From IMG/VR virus record IMGVR_UViG_3300017772_002264, positions 1-64,000 of that record: 64,000 nucleotides of DNA, one strand, 5' to 3'. This document shows positions 50,466 through 58,469 of the stretch, piece by piece (position 1 is the stretch's first letter; each line of letters starts with the position of its first letter). Both the position numbers and the translations under genes were made by a program. The notes beneath the pieces are model-generated. The model was not told where the DNA came from, did not search any database, and worked only from the letters and a program-made list of their open reading frames with translations. The stretch is from a virus.

Positions 50466-51032
50466 TTACTCCTTTAGGATACTATAAACTTCGTACCCTT
50501 GAGATTTTAGTTTAGCAGAACCACCTAAGAAAGTCAAGTCCATAATACTTGCTATTCCTATAGTCTCTCCGCCTAGTCGTGTAATCAATGACGTTACTGC
50601 TTCCAGTGTTCCACCGGTTGCAATAACATCATCAAGTACTAAAACACGGTCGCCGTCTAACACTGAATCAGATTGTAGGTGTAGTTCGTCTGTACCGTAT
50701 TCAAGTTCGTATTCTGTAAAAATAGTTTCGCCTGGTAGTTTACCTTTTTTTCTTGCCATCGCAAATGGTCTATGCATTTCTGCACTAAGGGCTCCTGCTA
50801 ATGGGAATCCACGTGCATCTAATCCAACTATGCGATTGTAGTTATATGCAATTTCTGTTTCATATAACCAATCCTGAATGAGTGACATTACCTTAGATAG
50901 TCCTTGTGGCGTATTAAAAATACTTGCCATATCTTGGTACATAATACCAGGTTTAGGATGATCCGGTATAACTCGGACCATATCCTGTATATCCTGTGTT
51001 ATTAATTCTCTGTAATCAGGTGTCATACTCAA
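50466..51032 (-). CDS. apt: Adenine phosphoribosyltransferase
   Basis: The protein is 188 aa. IPDHPKPGIMYQDMASIF is the Apt N-terminal signature, GLDARGFPLAGAL the purine-side motif, and RVLVLDDVIATGGTLEAV the PRPP-binding loop. It salvages adenine to AMP. It sits between the QueD-like and glycosyltransferase genes; its place in a deazaguanine gene set may be simple salvage of bases from host DNA, or handling of bases released by DpdA exchange (guanine would be a different enzyme). It overlaps the QueD-like gene by 17 bases. Confidence 0.9.
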   Translation of the reverse strand: MSMTPDYRELITQDIQDMVRVIPDHPKPGIMYQDMASIFNTPQGLSKVMSLIQDWLYETEIAYNYNRIVGLDARGFPLAGALSAEMHRPFAMARKKGKLPGETIFTEYELEYGTDELHLQSDSVLDGDRVLVLDDVIATGGTLEAVTSLITRLGGETIGIASIMDLTFLGGSAKLKSQGYEVYSILKE

Positions 51033-51420
51033 TCAACGCCCCATTTTCTCCGTCTTCGGATACTTCAATTTTAACACTACGATTAGGATATTTCTCTGCA
51101 ATCTTATCGAACAAATCATCACTCATCATTTCACATGACTTGTAATCTAGTTCTAAAGTTTTCTCTGCATATAGCTTCTCTAACCAACGTTTAAATTGGA
51201 TAAACTCAATATCCCTGTCGTTGTGCGTGACTGTAATTGCTACACGAAAATGAAAGATATGTCGATGAGGATATCCTAGAAAACTAACATCATACTCATC
51301 GCCAGTTGCCAACGCAGGGTCATCAAGTGCCGCTGGATACTTGTGTATACCTTCTTTCTGAAACGTAACCCAAATCCATCTTGTTGCATTCTGTTTTTGT
51401 TTTTTAATATCGTCTGCCAT
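51016..51420 (-). CDS. QueD-like T-fold protein (6-carboxytetrahydropterin synthase?)
   Basis: The protein is 134 aa from the ATG at 51420 (AAAGG site); an earlier ATG at 51477 lacks one. GYPHRHIFHFRVAI resembles the zinc-histidine block of QueD/PTPS proteins, and SCEMMSDDLFDKIAEKYPNR plus VSEDGENGALIEY the C-terminal block. The fold call is tentative. It would convert dihydroneopterin triphosphate to carboxy-tetrahydropterin, the step between FolE and QueE, both of which are encoded nearby. That fit is the main support. Confidence 0.5.
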   Translation of the reverse strand: MADDIKKQKQNATRWIWVTFQKEGIHKYPAALDDPALATGDEYDVSFLGYPHRHIFHFRVAITVTHNDRDIEFIQFKRWLEKLYAEKTLELDYKSCEMMSDDLFDKIAEKYPNRSVKIEVSEDGENGALIEYDT

Positions 51421-51466
51421 ATTTGCCTTTCTACTTTCGTCTAACATAAAGTCGTAATAACCTTTT

Positions 51467-51670
51467 CTATTGGTCATCTAGTTGCTCTTGTTCTTTTTCA
51501 AGTGCTACAATTTCTTCTTTAATTCTCATCTTTTCTACTTTCTTAACCTGAACATCTTGATACTTATTATAATCTTTTGTAATCTGATTGTCAAGTGCCC
51601 GATGTACCTCTCTGAGTTTTTCTAATCGGCGTCCTTTCTTTTTAGCGAATGCTCTTTGTCCTTTTGCCAT
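51467..51670 (-). CDS. Small basic coiled-coil protein
   Basis: The protein is 67 aa, starting MAKGQRAFAKKKGRRLEKLR with a strong GGAGG site. It is lysine/arginine-rich at the front and a heptad-like helix at the back (EEIVALEKEQEQLDDQ). It probably binds nucleic acid or a protein partner. It lies directly after dpdA; the function is unknown. Confidence 0.6.
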   Translation of the reverse strand: MAKGQRAFAKKKGRRLEKLREVHRALDNQITKDYNKYQDVQVKKVEKMRIKEEIVALEKEQEQLDDQ

Positions 51671-51689
51671 TATTTCCTCCTTGGTTGAA

Positions 51690-53231
51690 TTAGCTAAACA
51701 AGTCTGAAACAGTATCAGGTGTATCATACTCTTTACGTTTACCTTTGACTGCTTCCACAAACTCATCTGTCTTTGTATTTGCATCTTCGAACTCCATAAA
51801 ATCTGGAGTTGTAGATATATTTTGAACACGTGATCCTTGACATTTGCGTAAAAATGCTTTGAAGTCTGATAACATGTTCATTGGATCATCTGATACAAAT
51901 AATTCTTCAACAAATTTTGCAAAATACAATACTGTATCAGGCACAACATCACTTAACACATTAGTTTTGCCTAAGTTCATGTTGTGTATATCAATCTTAT
52001 CATGTAACATTTCATATTCATGGTCAAATCTACGTAATGCATCTTGCATACCTTTGATATGATACTCTGTGTTATGTGCTTGAATTAATATATAAGATAG
52101 ACTATCCCAACTTGATTTGGCTTCTTTTTTGTTTCTATTCAACATGCCTGGTTGCATGTAATTGATATCTCTCATATTAAGTCGAGAACCAATTTCCCCA
52201 TCATACATCCAAGGTTGATCCGGATTAGAAATATCTTGTCTCCAGTTCAACTTCTTAGTCTTGTAAGACCAAGCGTTTCCATTCAAGTCGGGATAATCAT
52301 ATGCTAAACCTTTAGATGCAGTTATATATGGAGAAGCCGCATCAAAAGATATAGTGATATTTGGATTAACATGTTTTCGTAGTTGTCTCTGTATAGCAGT
52401 TAAGAAACAACCCCACGGGAGAACACTAATGCCTAGTGTATGTATCCAAACATCGTCACCTGCTAACATACCATCATCACGCATTGTGATTAATCGTCTT
52501 AGCAGAAGTTCTGCATCACCGGCATGGTCGCCAGCCATAGCCCAACCTTCAAATGCTCTATCACCATATACTTTTGGGTCATTGAACTTTTTGACTGCTT
52601 GGTACCATTTCTCGCTTGTTTCCCAATTAGCACCATGTAGTGTATTGAGAAATTTAGTCTTACCGGGAATACGATTGTCGATAAAAAATTGATGATTAAA
52701 GATTGTCTTTTCTAAACATTCATCTGCTGTTTTAAGACCTGTCTTATCACGATACTGCGGAAGATATCCCCACATAGGAATATCAAGTGTCATACTATAA
52801 TCACAGTATTCTTCTAACCATGTCATAATACTACAACGTGTCTTTTGCCAATCTGCACCAGTTTCGAAATTACTCCAGTCTAGCTTCCAAGCACCACTAC
52901 CAATTTGATAGCCGCCTGAATCACCTACTAATACTGTGTTTTCTCTATCACGGTTAACGACCATACCATCATCAATTTTAGAACCTTCTAAATCAAGATT
53001 GGCATGCCCTGCGGAGTAAAGACCATGAGCGTAATGTACATAGCCTTTATCTTTATCCAAGATATTTAATCCATCTAACCCGTGTTCAAATCCTTTAGGG
53101 ATACGTTCTGGTGGGAACATATCTGTCTTGTCCGCATAATGCTGAGAGATTTTGCGAACATAGAAATTTGAAATAGCCGGCAAAAAGATTGCATAACCGG
53201 AACTTAGATTATTTTTACCTAAGTCTTTCAC
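51690..53231 (-). CDS. dpdA: DpdA-like DNA 7-deazaguanine transglycosylase
   Basis: The protein is 513 aa. VLVGDSGGYQIGSG carries the catalytic aspartate (D104) and substrate loop of the tRNA-guanine transglycosylase fold. SMTLDIPMWGYLP and GWAMAGDHAGDAELLLRRL match the second conserved regions. DpdA exchanges guanine in DNA for a 7-deazaguanine. FolE, QueE and a QueD-like protein on the same strand support this rather than a tRNA enzyme. The zinc site of classical TGT was not identified. Confidence 0.75.
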   Translation of the reverse strand: MKDLGKNNLSSGYAIFLPAISNFYVRKISQHYADKTDMFPPERIPKGFEHGLDGLNILDKDKGYVHYAHGLYSAGHANLDLEGSKIDDGMVVNRDRENTVLVGDSGGYQIGSGAWKLDWSNFETGADWQKTRCSIMTWLEEYCDYSMTLDIPMWGYLPQYRDKTGLKTADECLEKTIFNHQFFIDNRIPGKTKFLNTLHGANWETSEKWYQAVKKFNDPKVYGDRAFEGWAMAGDHAGDAELLLRRLITMRDDGMLAGDDVWIHTLGISVLPWGCFLTAIQRQLRKHVNPNITISFDAASPYITASKGLAYDYPDLNGNAWSYKTKKLNWRQDISNPDQPWMYDGEIGSRLNMRDINYMQPGMLNRNKKEAKSSWDSLSYILIQAHNTEYHIKGMQDALRRFDHEYEMLHDKIDIHNMNLGKTNVLSDVVPDTVLYFAKFVEELFVSDDPMNMLSDFKAFLRKCQGSRVQNISTTPDFMEFEDANTKTDEFVEAVKGKRKEYDTPDTVSDLFS

Positions 53232-53234
53232 GCT

Positions 53235-53990
53235 TTAATTACCTGATTTAGCTGGTAAGATGTATTCGTATAGACCTAATCCGCTATCTACTTGAATCAT
53301 CATTGCACCTTGGTCTGAGATTTTAACACTCATTGTGCTAGTATCACCAAGTTTCAAAATTGTAAGTACAGTCGATAGAGGGAAACTCCAACCAGTGTTT
53401 AGTTCACCGTTAACATTCTGTGCGAATGGAAGTTCTACTCTGTCTGTTGAACGGTCACCGATAAAGAATTTCAGTACACCGTCTACTGTCTTAACAGTAA
53501 AGAGTGGATCAAATGCTCCTAGAATACCTGCAAAGTATTGTAAGTCTTTGATTGCTTTTTGTGTTGGCATAACTTCAACGTCCCATTTGGCACCTTTAAA
53601 GTTTGCTGTTTTAATCTGTGCATCAACAAGTTCACTTACGATTACACGATAAGTTGATTGCATTGCACCTTCGATTGAGAATGATAGTTGTGTAGGGACC
53701 ATTTCGCCATTGCGTTCCTCATGTCCAACTTCTACACCGGCTTTAACTGATTTACCTTCTCTATCTTCACCTTCATAGTTTAGATAACCGTTGAGTACGC
53801 CTAGTCTACCAAGACCAAACTTGCCTTTGAATTCGTTAACTGGTGTATGTAGTTTGCCTCGTAACACCACTGTTCTATCGTCATCCATAGCATCAATCGT
53901 TGTACCAGTATCATCTGTAGTGACTTTAGCCGCTTGAATGATACCTAACGAATGAGTATGCTTAACAATATCCTTTAAAATATCCTGCAT
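53235..53990 (-). CDS. 45: Sliding clamp (gp45-like)
   Basis: The protein is 251 aa; T4 gp45 is 228. The N-terminal half (TVVLRGKLHTPVNEFKGKFG, GRLGVLNGYLNYE) and the C-terminal PLSTVLTILKLGDTSTMSV fit the repeated clamp fold. The family forms a ring tethering DNA polymerase and also activates late transcription. It lies near the polymerase gene, two genes after it, and has its own promoter. Its product would be needed for the late promoters noted here. Confidence 0.85.
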   Translation of the reverse strand: MQDILKDIVKHTHSLGIIQAAKVTTDDTGTTIDAMDDDRTVVLRGKLHTPVNEFKGKFGLGRLGVLNGYLNYEGEDREGKSVKAGVEVGHEERNGEMVPTQLSFSIEGAMQSTYRVIVSELVDAQIKTANFKGAKWDVEVMPTQKAIKDLQYFAGILGAFDPLFTVKTVDGVLKFFIGDRSTDRVELPFAQNVNGELNTGWSFPLSTVLTILKLGDTSTMSVKISDQGAMMIQVDSGLGLYEYILPAKSGN

Positions 53991-54019
53991 TTTCTTTCTC
54001 CTTATGGTTTATTAATACT

Positions 54020-54048
54020 ATATTAACACTATTTGCTATCAATGTCAA
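54020..54048 (-). promoter_or_regulatory. Sigma70-type promoter of the clamp gene
   Basis: -35 TTGACA (54043-54048), 17-base spacer TTGATAGCAAATAGTGT, -10 TAATAT (54020-54025). The spacer has a degenerate form of the conserved motif (GCAAATAGTGT against GCGAATCGTGT). It lies within the end of the methyltransferase gene. Confidence 0.8.
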
Positions 54049-54574
54049 TACCCTTTTTAGTTTTTCCTGCTACTGGATTATCTACCCAATGTATTTGGTT
54101 TGGAGGCATAAAACCCCATATAAACCAAGCATTACCGAATGTAGGCGAACCTTTTCCAGTAAAATCAATACGATAATTATACACAAGTGCGGACATTCCT
54201 TTGTCCATAAACATCTTCCCTCGTCTTGCTCCCTGAAAACTTGTCACGGGAAGTAACAAAGCAAACGGCTTATCTAATGCATAACAATGCTCTAAGAATT
54301 GGTCTTTCTTGCTATACGGTGGATTAGTTATAATGCCATCATAGACATCACTCCGTGTACAATCAAAGAAATCCCTACCATCAGACCCAACAATATTATA
54401 ACCGTATTTGTTGAATCCGGAAACAATGCTACCGCTTTTTTCACTAGTCGCTTCATAATAAGTCTTATCCTTATCTAAATATTTTAGCAGAGGAAGTATT
54501 TGATCCTCTGGTGTATAGCATTCATCAGACGCTTCATTAGTCGCTCTACGATTAATTAAGTCAGTATATGACAT
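54029..54574 (-). CDS. DNA adenine methyltransferase-like protein
   Basis: The protein is 181 aa, small for the family. YEATSEKSGSIVSGF and NIVGSDGRDFF form a nucleotide-binding start, and ITNPPYSKKDQFLEHC contains the NPPY catalytic motif of N6-adenine and N4-cytosine methyltransferases. A target-recognition domain is not evident. It may methylate phage DNA or be a repurposed protein. GGAGAG is its ribosome site. Confidence 0.75.
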   Translation of the reverse strand: MSYTDLINRRATNEASDECYTPEDQILPLLKYLDKDKTYYEATSEKSGSIVSGFNKYGYNIVGSDGRDFFDCTRSDVYDGIITNPPYSKKDQFLEHCYALDKPFALLLPVTSFQGARRGKMFMDKGMSALVYNYRIDFTGKGSPTFGNAWFIWGFMPPNQIHWVDNPVAGKTKKGIDIDSK

Positions 54575-55326
54575 TATTTTATTCTCTCCAATTTAGGTGC
54601 AATAAAATCTCTTATCATTTCTTCATTAGTTTCATCATTGAAATGATTACCATCGCATGTAATATCTTTATCGGCATACTTCTTTGTATAATACTCATGT
54701 GCATTTGTACCATCAAAGTCTATATACAATGATTTCTGTAGCATTGATTCAAATCCAGGATAGTTATAGAAGTCCCACGATTTGTGCCATGTTACAACCT
54801 TTATATCTAATAGTTTGCATAATTTAATTGCCTGATACACATCTAACATGCCCCAAAACTCTGGTGACATATGATTTGCCGCCATCTGTTCTTGTGTTTC
54901 TTTCCAATGCTGAAAAGTTTTTCTAGTTTTTGCAAACCATTCTTCTTCCATATCTTGCGTTAATGCTCTCATAAATTCATATATCGATGCAGAATCTTTA
55001 TAAACATCATCTTCGATGATAGACATATCAGTGACATGTTTTATCTTTAGATAAGGTTCTGTAAGACATTTAAAGTTTAATTCTGACCTATTGTTTACTA
55101 ACTCCATTAACAGAATATCAATGTTATATTTTTCTTTTAAGTATACAATCTTATTTAGGTAAAGTTCTGTGCCCTTGCTAGAACATGCTGAATTAACAAA
55201 CGACATGTTTGTTGTATATTTCTCTAGCCATGTTTCAAATGGCAATGCTAAATTGTTTTCTCCGGTCTCTTTGTTATGGTGACAACCTACACTATAACTA
55301 GACCCTACTATTCCTACATTGTGCAT
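54574..55326 (-). CDS. SGNH-like protein
   Basis: The protein is 250 aa from the ATG at 55326 (MHNVGIVGSSYSVGCHHN); a start at 55374 is possible but lies within the polymerase gene. GSSYSVG suggests a GDSL-type nucleophile block; DILLMELVNNRSELNF and GNHFNDETNEEMIRD have a late Asn/His block. There is no ribosome site. It overlaps polymerase by a few bases and the methyltransferase by one base. The substrate is unknown. Confidence 0.5.
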   Translation of the reverse strand: MHNVGIVGSSYSVGCHHNKETGENNLALPFETWLEKYTTNMSFVNSACSSKGTELYLNKIVYLKEKYNIDILLMELVNNRSELNFKCLTEPYLKIKHVTDMSIIEDDVYKDSASIYEFMRALTQDMEEEWFAKTRKTFQHWKETQEQMAANHMSPEFWGMLDVYQAIKLCKLLDIKVVTWHKSWDFYNYPGFESMLQKSLYIDFDGTNAHEYYTKKYADKDITCDGNHFNDETNEEMIRDFIAPKLERIK

Positions 55327-55327
55327 A

Positions 55328-58123
55328 TCAAAAATCAAACAGATTGGTGAATTGCTCAGACGCATCAGCATCACTTAAGTCCCACTTAAGAACACCAATA
55401 AGATTATCTAGTTTCTTATCAATAATTGTTGATTCCATTAAATCATCATCAAAAGGAAGTTCTTGAAACCATTCAGGAATACGCTTTTCATCAATTGGAA
55501 TTGCAACACTTGTCATTTTTAAAGCGTTTGGTTTAAGTTTACATACAATAGTCTTCATACCATCGGTAATTTCAACAGAATATTTGTCACCATGTAATTC
55601 ACGTAGTGTATTCCAATTCAAAGCCGCACTAACATGTCCCGGCAAGTGTACTTTATCTTTTTTGCTATTATTTCCCTCTAGTTTGAAATCTTTGCCTTGT
55701 TGCTTTGCAATCTTTTTTACTTTATTTCTATACATAGTAAGATTATTAACACGTTTAGGAGTACCTTTCTCCCAACCAGGCTTTGCTCTGAATTCTTTCT
55801 TAAATATCTTAACCATATCGATTACGTTTTGTTCTGTACCGTCTGTTAGAATTGTAACAAGAACATCACTCAAAAAGTTCTGCATATAATCAGGAGTATC
55901 ACTACGTTTTAAATCGAGACCCATAGCTTTTACTTTACCAGGTTTACCATCTACGTCTTTTCTTACGCCTTCATCATCAAAGATAAGCATTGCGTATCGT
56001 TTCTTCTTAATGAAGATACCCATAGTTGCACAGTTCTCTCGACCCGCCGCAATAATCTCACCTTGTTTGCGTGGAGCATTAAAGAAGTCTTTCATAAAGT
56101 CAGGGAAACTTGCATTGACTTGATTTGCAATTTCATCGTACAGTTCAATAACTTTTTCTTTAGTCCATTCAATCTTACCTGCATCAATGTCTTCCTTGTA
56201 AACAGGATACATAGAATAATAGATACTATCTGTATCACCATAGATAATGGACTCGCCTTTGTAATCATAAGTACCAGCGATTACTTCATTAGTTTTAGCA
56301 CCCATGTGTCTTGTAATACAACGACCAGATAGAGTTGTACTTTGACCAATACGTTTGTCATAAAATCTACAACCAGCGTTCAAAATCGCACCATACAAAC
56401 TGTTCAAGTTAATCTTCTTAACTAGCTGTCGTTTATCCCAAAATGTAATAGCTTCTTTGTCGCCATCTTCAATAGCTTTTTTCTTGTTTGCTTGTAGTAT
56501 CTTACGTTCAGCATACCAACGTTCTAATAAACTAGGAATGATACCTTGTACGTCTTGTTTTAGAATTGTACCATTGGCAGTAATTGCCCATTGCAAGTCA
56601 CTTTGAAATACTAAGTTGTGTATCTCTGCGCCTGTCATTTCATTTCGAACATCTTTATTATCTTCTAATACAAGATTAATCTTTTCTGTTTTATCTTTTT
56701 CATTAACAAGTCTAAATTCTTCTGCACTAAACGTATCTTCCCAAGCCTGCGCCGCACCAAAGCCTTTACCGCCACCTCGTCTACCATTAGCAATTCTATC
56801 ACCAATCATTTTTTCTGTTAGAGTTGGTTCGAGTTGTGCAACAATAGTTTCTGGAGACATATTTAATGCACGAATAATAGATGGATAGAGTGAGTTAATA
56901 TCAATACCTGATACCCATCGTTGAATTCCAGTCTTTGGATCTGCAACAAAGGCGCCCGCGGCTTTCTGTTTCTCTGCCGCTTCTAACTCTGCGTCAGTGG
57001 GTTCAATATCTTCTTCTGTCCAGTCACGCTTCTTTCTATCTGGAACAACCATACCTCGTCTATGTGCTTCATTAATGATTGCTTGTTCTGTAACTGCAAC
57101 TGCACCCATAGTTGTTTTGATATTAACTGTATTGTCGTGTGCAATTTCATTTGCTAAATCAATAAATTGTAGCTTCTTATCCATTTCACCAAGAAGTGCA
57201 ACGTCCTGTCTGTTGTATTCAACAAACTTATAGAAGTCTCTGTTATACAATTGGTCTAGTGTGCCTTCATATGCAATTTTCTTTTCACCAAGTTCGTATT
57301 CGCCGATAGCATCAAGTGAGTACGAATGCATTTCGTGGTATGTATACTTACGATAAAGTTCAAGATAGTCTAGGTGAATTCGCCCTGACAAATCATATGT
57401 AATTTGTTCTCTGCCATATTTGACTACTTTTCTTTCATGCGGAAGCAAGTCCCATAAACACAGTTTGCGTGTATGTGATTTACTCATCATGCGAGTAATA
57501 CGTCTAACTGTATATGGAATATCAAAACCTTCTGAGTTCCAACCTGATAAAACATCTGCATCATCAATCAATGCAATGAAATCATTTAACATATCTACTT
57601 CATCAAGATATAAAAATGTATCATCAAATTGATTACAAATGCGTTCTGCTTCTTCAAGTCCTTCTCCCTCTTGCATATGTTTAGGAGGGATAGCGAATGT
57701 TACAAGTTTATCTAACCACTGTAGATAAACAGTGATTGCAGTGATAGGCATAAAGGGATCCTCTGGTGGAGCAAATCCCTTATCTGCATCAAAGTCTACT
57801 TCGATATCAAAAAAAGCAGTATGTAGCTTTGGAGAATCTACACCGTTGTAGTTCTCACTTAAGCATCTTACTTCTGGTTTGATATCGCTTTCGTATAGTG
57901 ACTTACCTGCATTTATTCTTCGTTCTTTGTGTAGGTCTTTGAGCCGTTTACACTTTACTTCACGGACTTTATCTCCGTGAATACTTAAGTGTTGTCCTCG
58001 AGGATCTTTCACATAGAAAGTTCGCCATGCAGGGAAATCGTTATAGACACGTTTTCCATCGACACGTTCTATTACTTGAACAATGTCTTTATCTCTATTG
58101 TAATAAGCGTCTACATAACTCAT
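55328..58123 (-). CDS. 43: DNA polymerase, family B (gp43-like)
   Basis: The protein is 931 aa, close to T4 gp43 (898). Proofreading motifs are FFDIEVDFD (Exo I) and SGWNSEGFDIPY (Exo II). Polymerase motifs are GIDINSLYPSIIRALNMS (A), KKINLNSLYGAILN (B) and SIIYGDTDSIYY (C). Near the C terminus FQELPFDDDLMES may contact the clamp. It is the replicative polymerase of the phage and fixes the T4-like affiliation. It directly follows the DsbA-like gene. Confidence 0.97.
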   Translation of the reverse strand: MSYVDAYYNRDKDIVQVIERVDGKRVYNDFPAWRTFYVKDPRGQHLSIHGDKVREVKCKRLKDLHKERRINAGKSLYESDIKPEVRCLSENYNGVDSPKLHTAFFDIEVDFDADKGFAPPEDPFMPITAITVYLQWLDKLVTFAIPPKHMQEGEGLEEAERICNQFDDTFLYLDEVDMLNDFIALIDDADVLSGWNSEGFDIPYTVRRITRMMSKSHTRKLCLWDLLPHERKVVKYGREQITYDLSGRIHLDYLELYRKYTYHEMHSYSLDAIGEYELGEKKIAYEGTLDQLYNRDFYKFVEYNRQDVALLGEMDKKLQFIDLANEIAHDNTVNIKTTMGAVAVTEQAIINEAHRRGMVVPDRKKRDWTEEDIEPTDAELEAAEKQKAAGAFVADPKTGIQRWVSGIDINSLYPSIIRALNMSPETIVAQLEPTLTEKMIGDRIANGRRGGGKGFGAAQAWEDTFSAEEFRLVNEKDKTEKINLVLEDNKDVRNEMTGAEIHNLVFQSDLQWAITANGTILKQDVQGIIPSLLERWYAERKILQANKKKAIEDGDKEAITFWDKRQLVKKINLNSLYGAILNAGCRFYDKRIGQSTTLSGRCITRHMGAKTNEVIAGTYDYKGESIIYGDTDSIYYSMYPVYKEDIDAGKIEWTKEKVIELYDEIANQVNASFPDFMKDFFNAPRKQGEIIAAGRENCATMGIFIKKKRYAMLIFDDEGVRKDVDGKPGKVKAMGLDLKRSDTPDYMQNFLSDVLVTILTDGTEQNVIDMVKIFKKEFRAKPGWEKGTPKRVNNLTMYRNKVKKIAKQQGKDFKLEGNNSKKDKVHLPGHVSAALNWNTLRELHGDKYSVEITDGMKTIVCKLKPNALKMTSVAIPIDEKRIPEWFQELPFDDDLMESTIIDKKLDNLIGVLKWDLSDADASEQFTNLFDF

Positions 58124-58384
58124 TTACAGGGTGCGTCCTACAGTCTCTAACACTTCTTCAACATCAGCAAAGTCTTGTTTTGCTTCTGTTAGTTTTGCCT
58201 TATGTGCTAGGCTAATCGCTTTATTTAGAACACCTGGTTTGATATCAAACTCATCTGCGATTGCTTTAACTGTATCACGTAGACCACCTTTAAGGTCTTC
58301 ACATTCCTGTAAAACTGAACAACCTTCATCCACGAGTTGTGTTAGTTTTGCTTTGTCTTCTGGACTTAATGTATCGATTGACAT
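58124..58384 (-). CDS. DsbA-like late-transcription accessory protein
   Basis: The protein is 86 aa, similar in size (89 aa in T4) and helical pattern to the T4 double-strand DNA-binding protein DsbA that binds near late promoters. The stretch GGLRDTVKAIADEFDIKPG with ALISLAHK-like continuation resembles its core. Identity is low, so the call is tentative. Its GGAGG ribosome site lies just after the promoter/terminator at 58408-58466. Position beside polymerase fits. Confidence 0.55.
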   Translation of the reverse strand: MSIDTLSPEDKAKLTQLVDEGCSVLQECEDLKGGLRDTVKAIADEFDIKPGVLNKAISLAHKAKLTEAKQDFADVEEVLETVGRTL

Positions 58385-58401
58385 ATAGTTGCCTCCTTAG
58401 G

Positions 58402-58435
58402 TTAAAAAAGAGCGCCCTATTTCTAGGACACTCTT
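58402..58435 (-). terminator. Intrinsic terminator overlapping a promoter
   Basis: Minus strand AAGAGTGTCCTA-GAAA-TAGGGCGCTCTT (58435-58408) with G-U pairs gives a 12-bp stem and GAAA loop, then a run of six T. It ends the transcript of the 599-aa gene. Confidence 0.85.
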
Positions 58436-58437
58436 TT

Positions 58438-58466
58438 ATAATACATTAAGTGACTACGAAAGTCAA
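58438..58466 (-). promoter_or_regulatory. Sigma70-type promoter of the DsbA-like/polymerase genes
   Basis: -35 TTGACT (58461-58466), 17-base spacer, -10 TATTAT (58438-58443). Predicted +1 near 58431 lies inside the first arm of the terminator, so the new transcript lacks the base of that stem. Confidence 0.75.
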
Positions 58467-58469
58467 TAG

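Noticed and set aside
51671-51829. N-terminal extension of the 67-aa coiled-coil gene
   Set aside because: It overlaps dpdA out of frame, and the ATG at 51670 has a strong GGAGG site.
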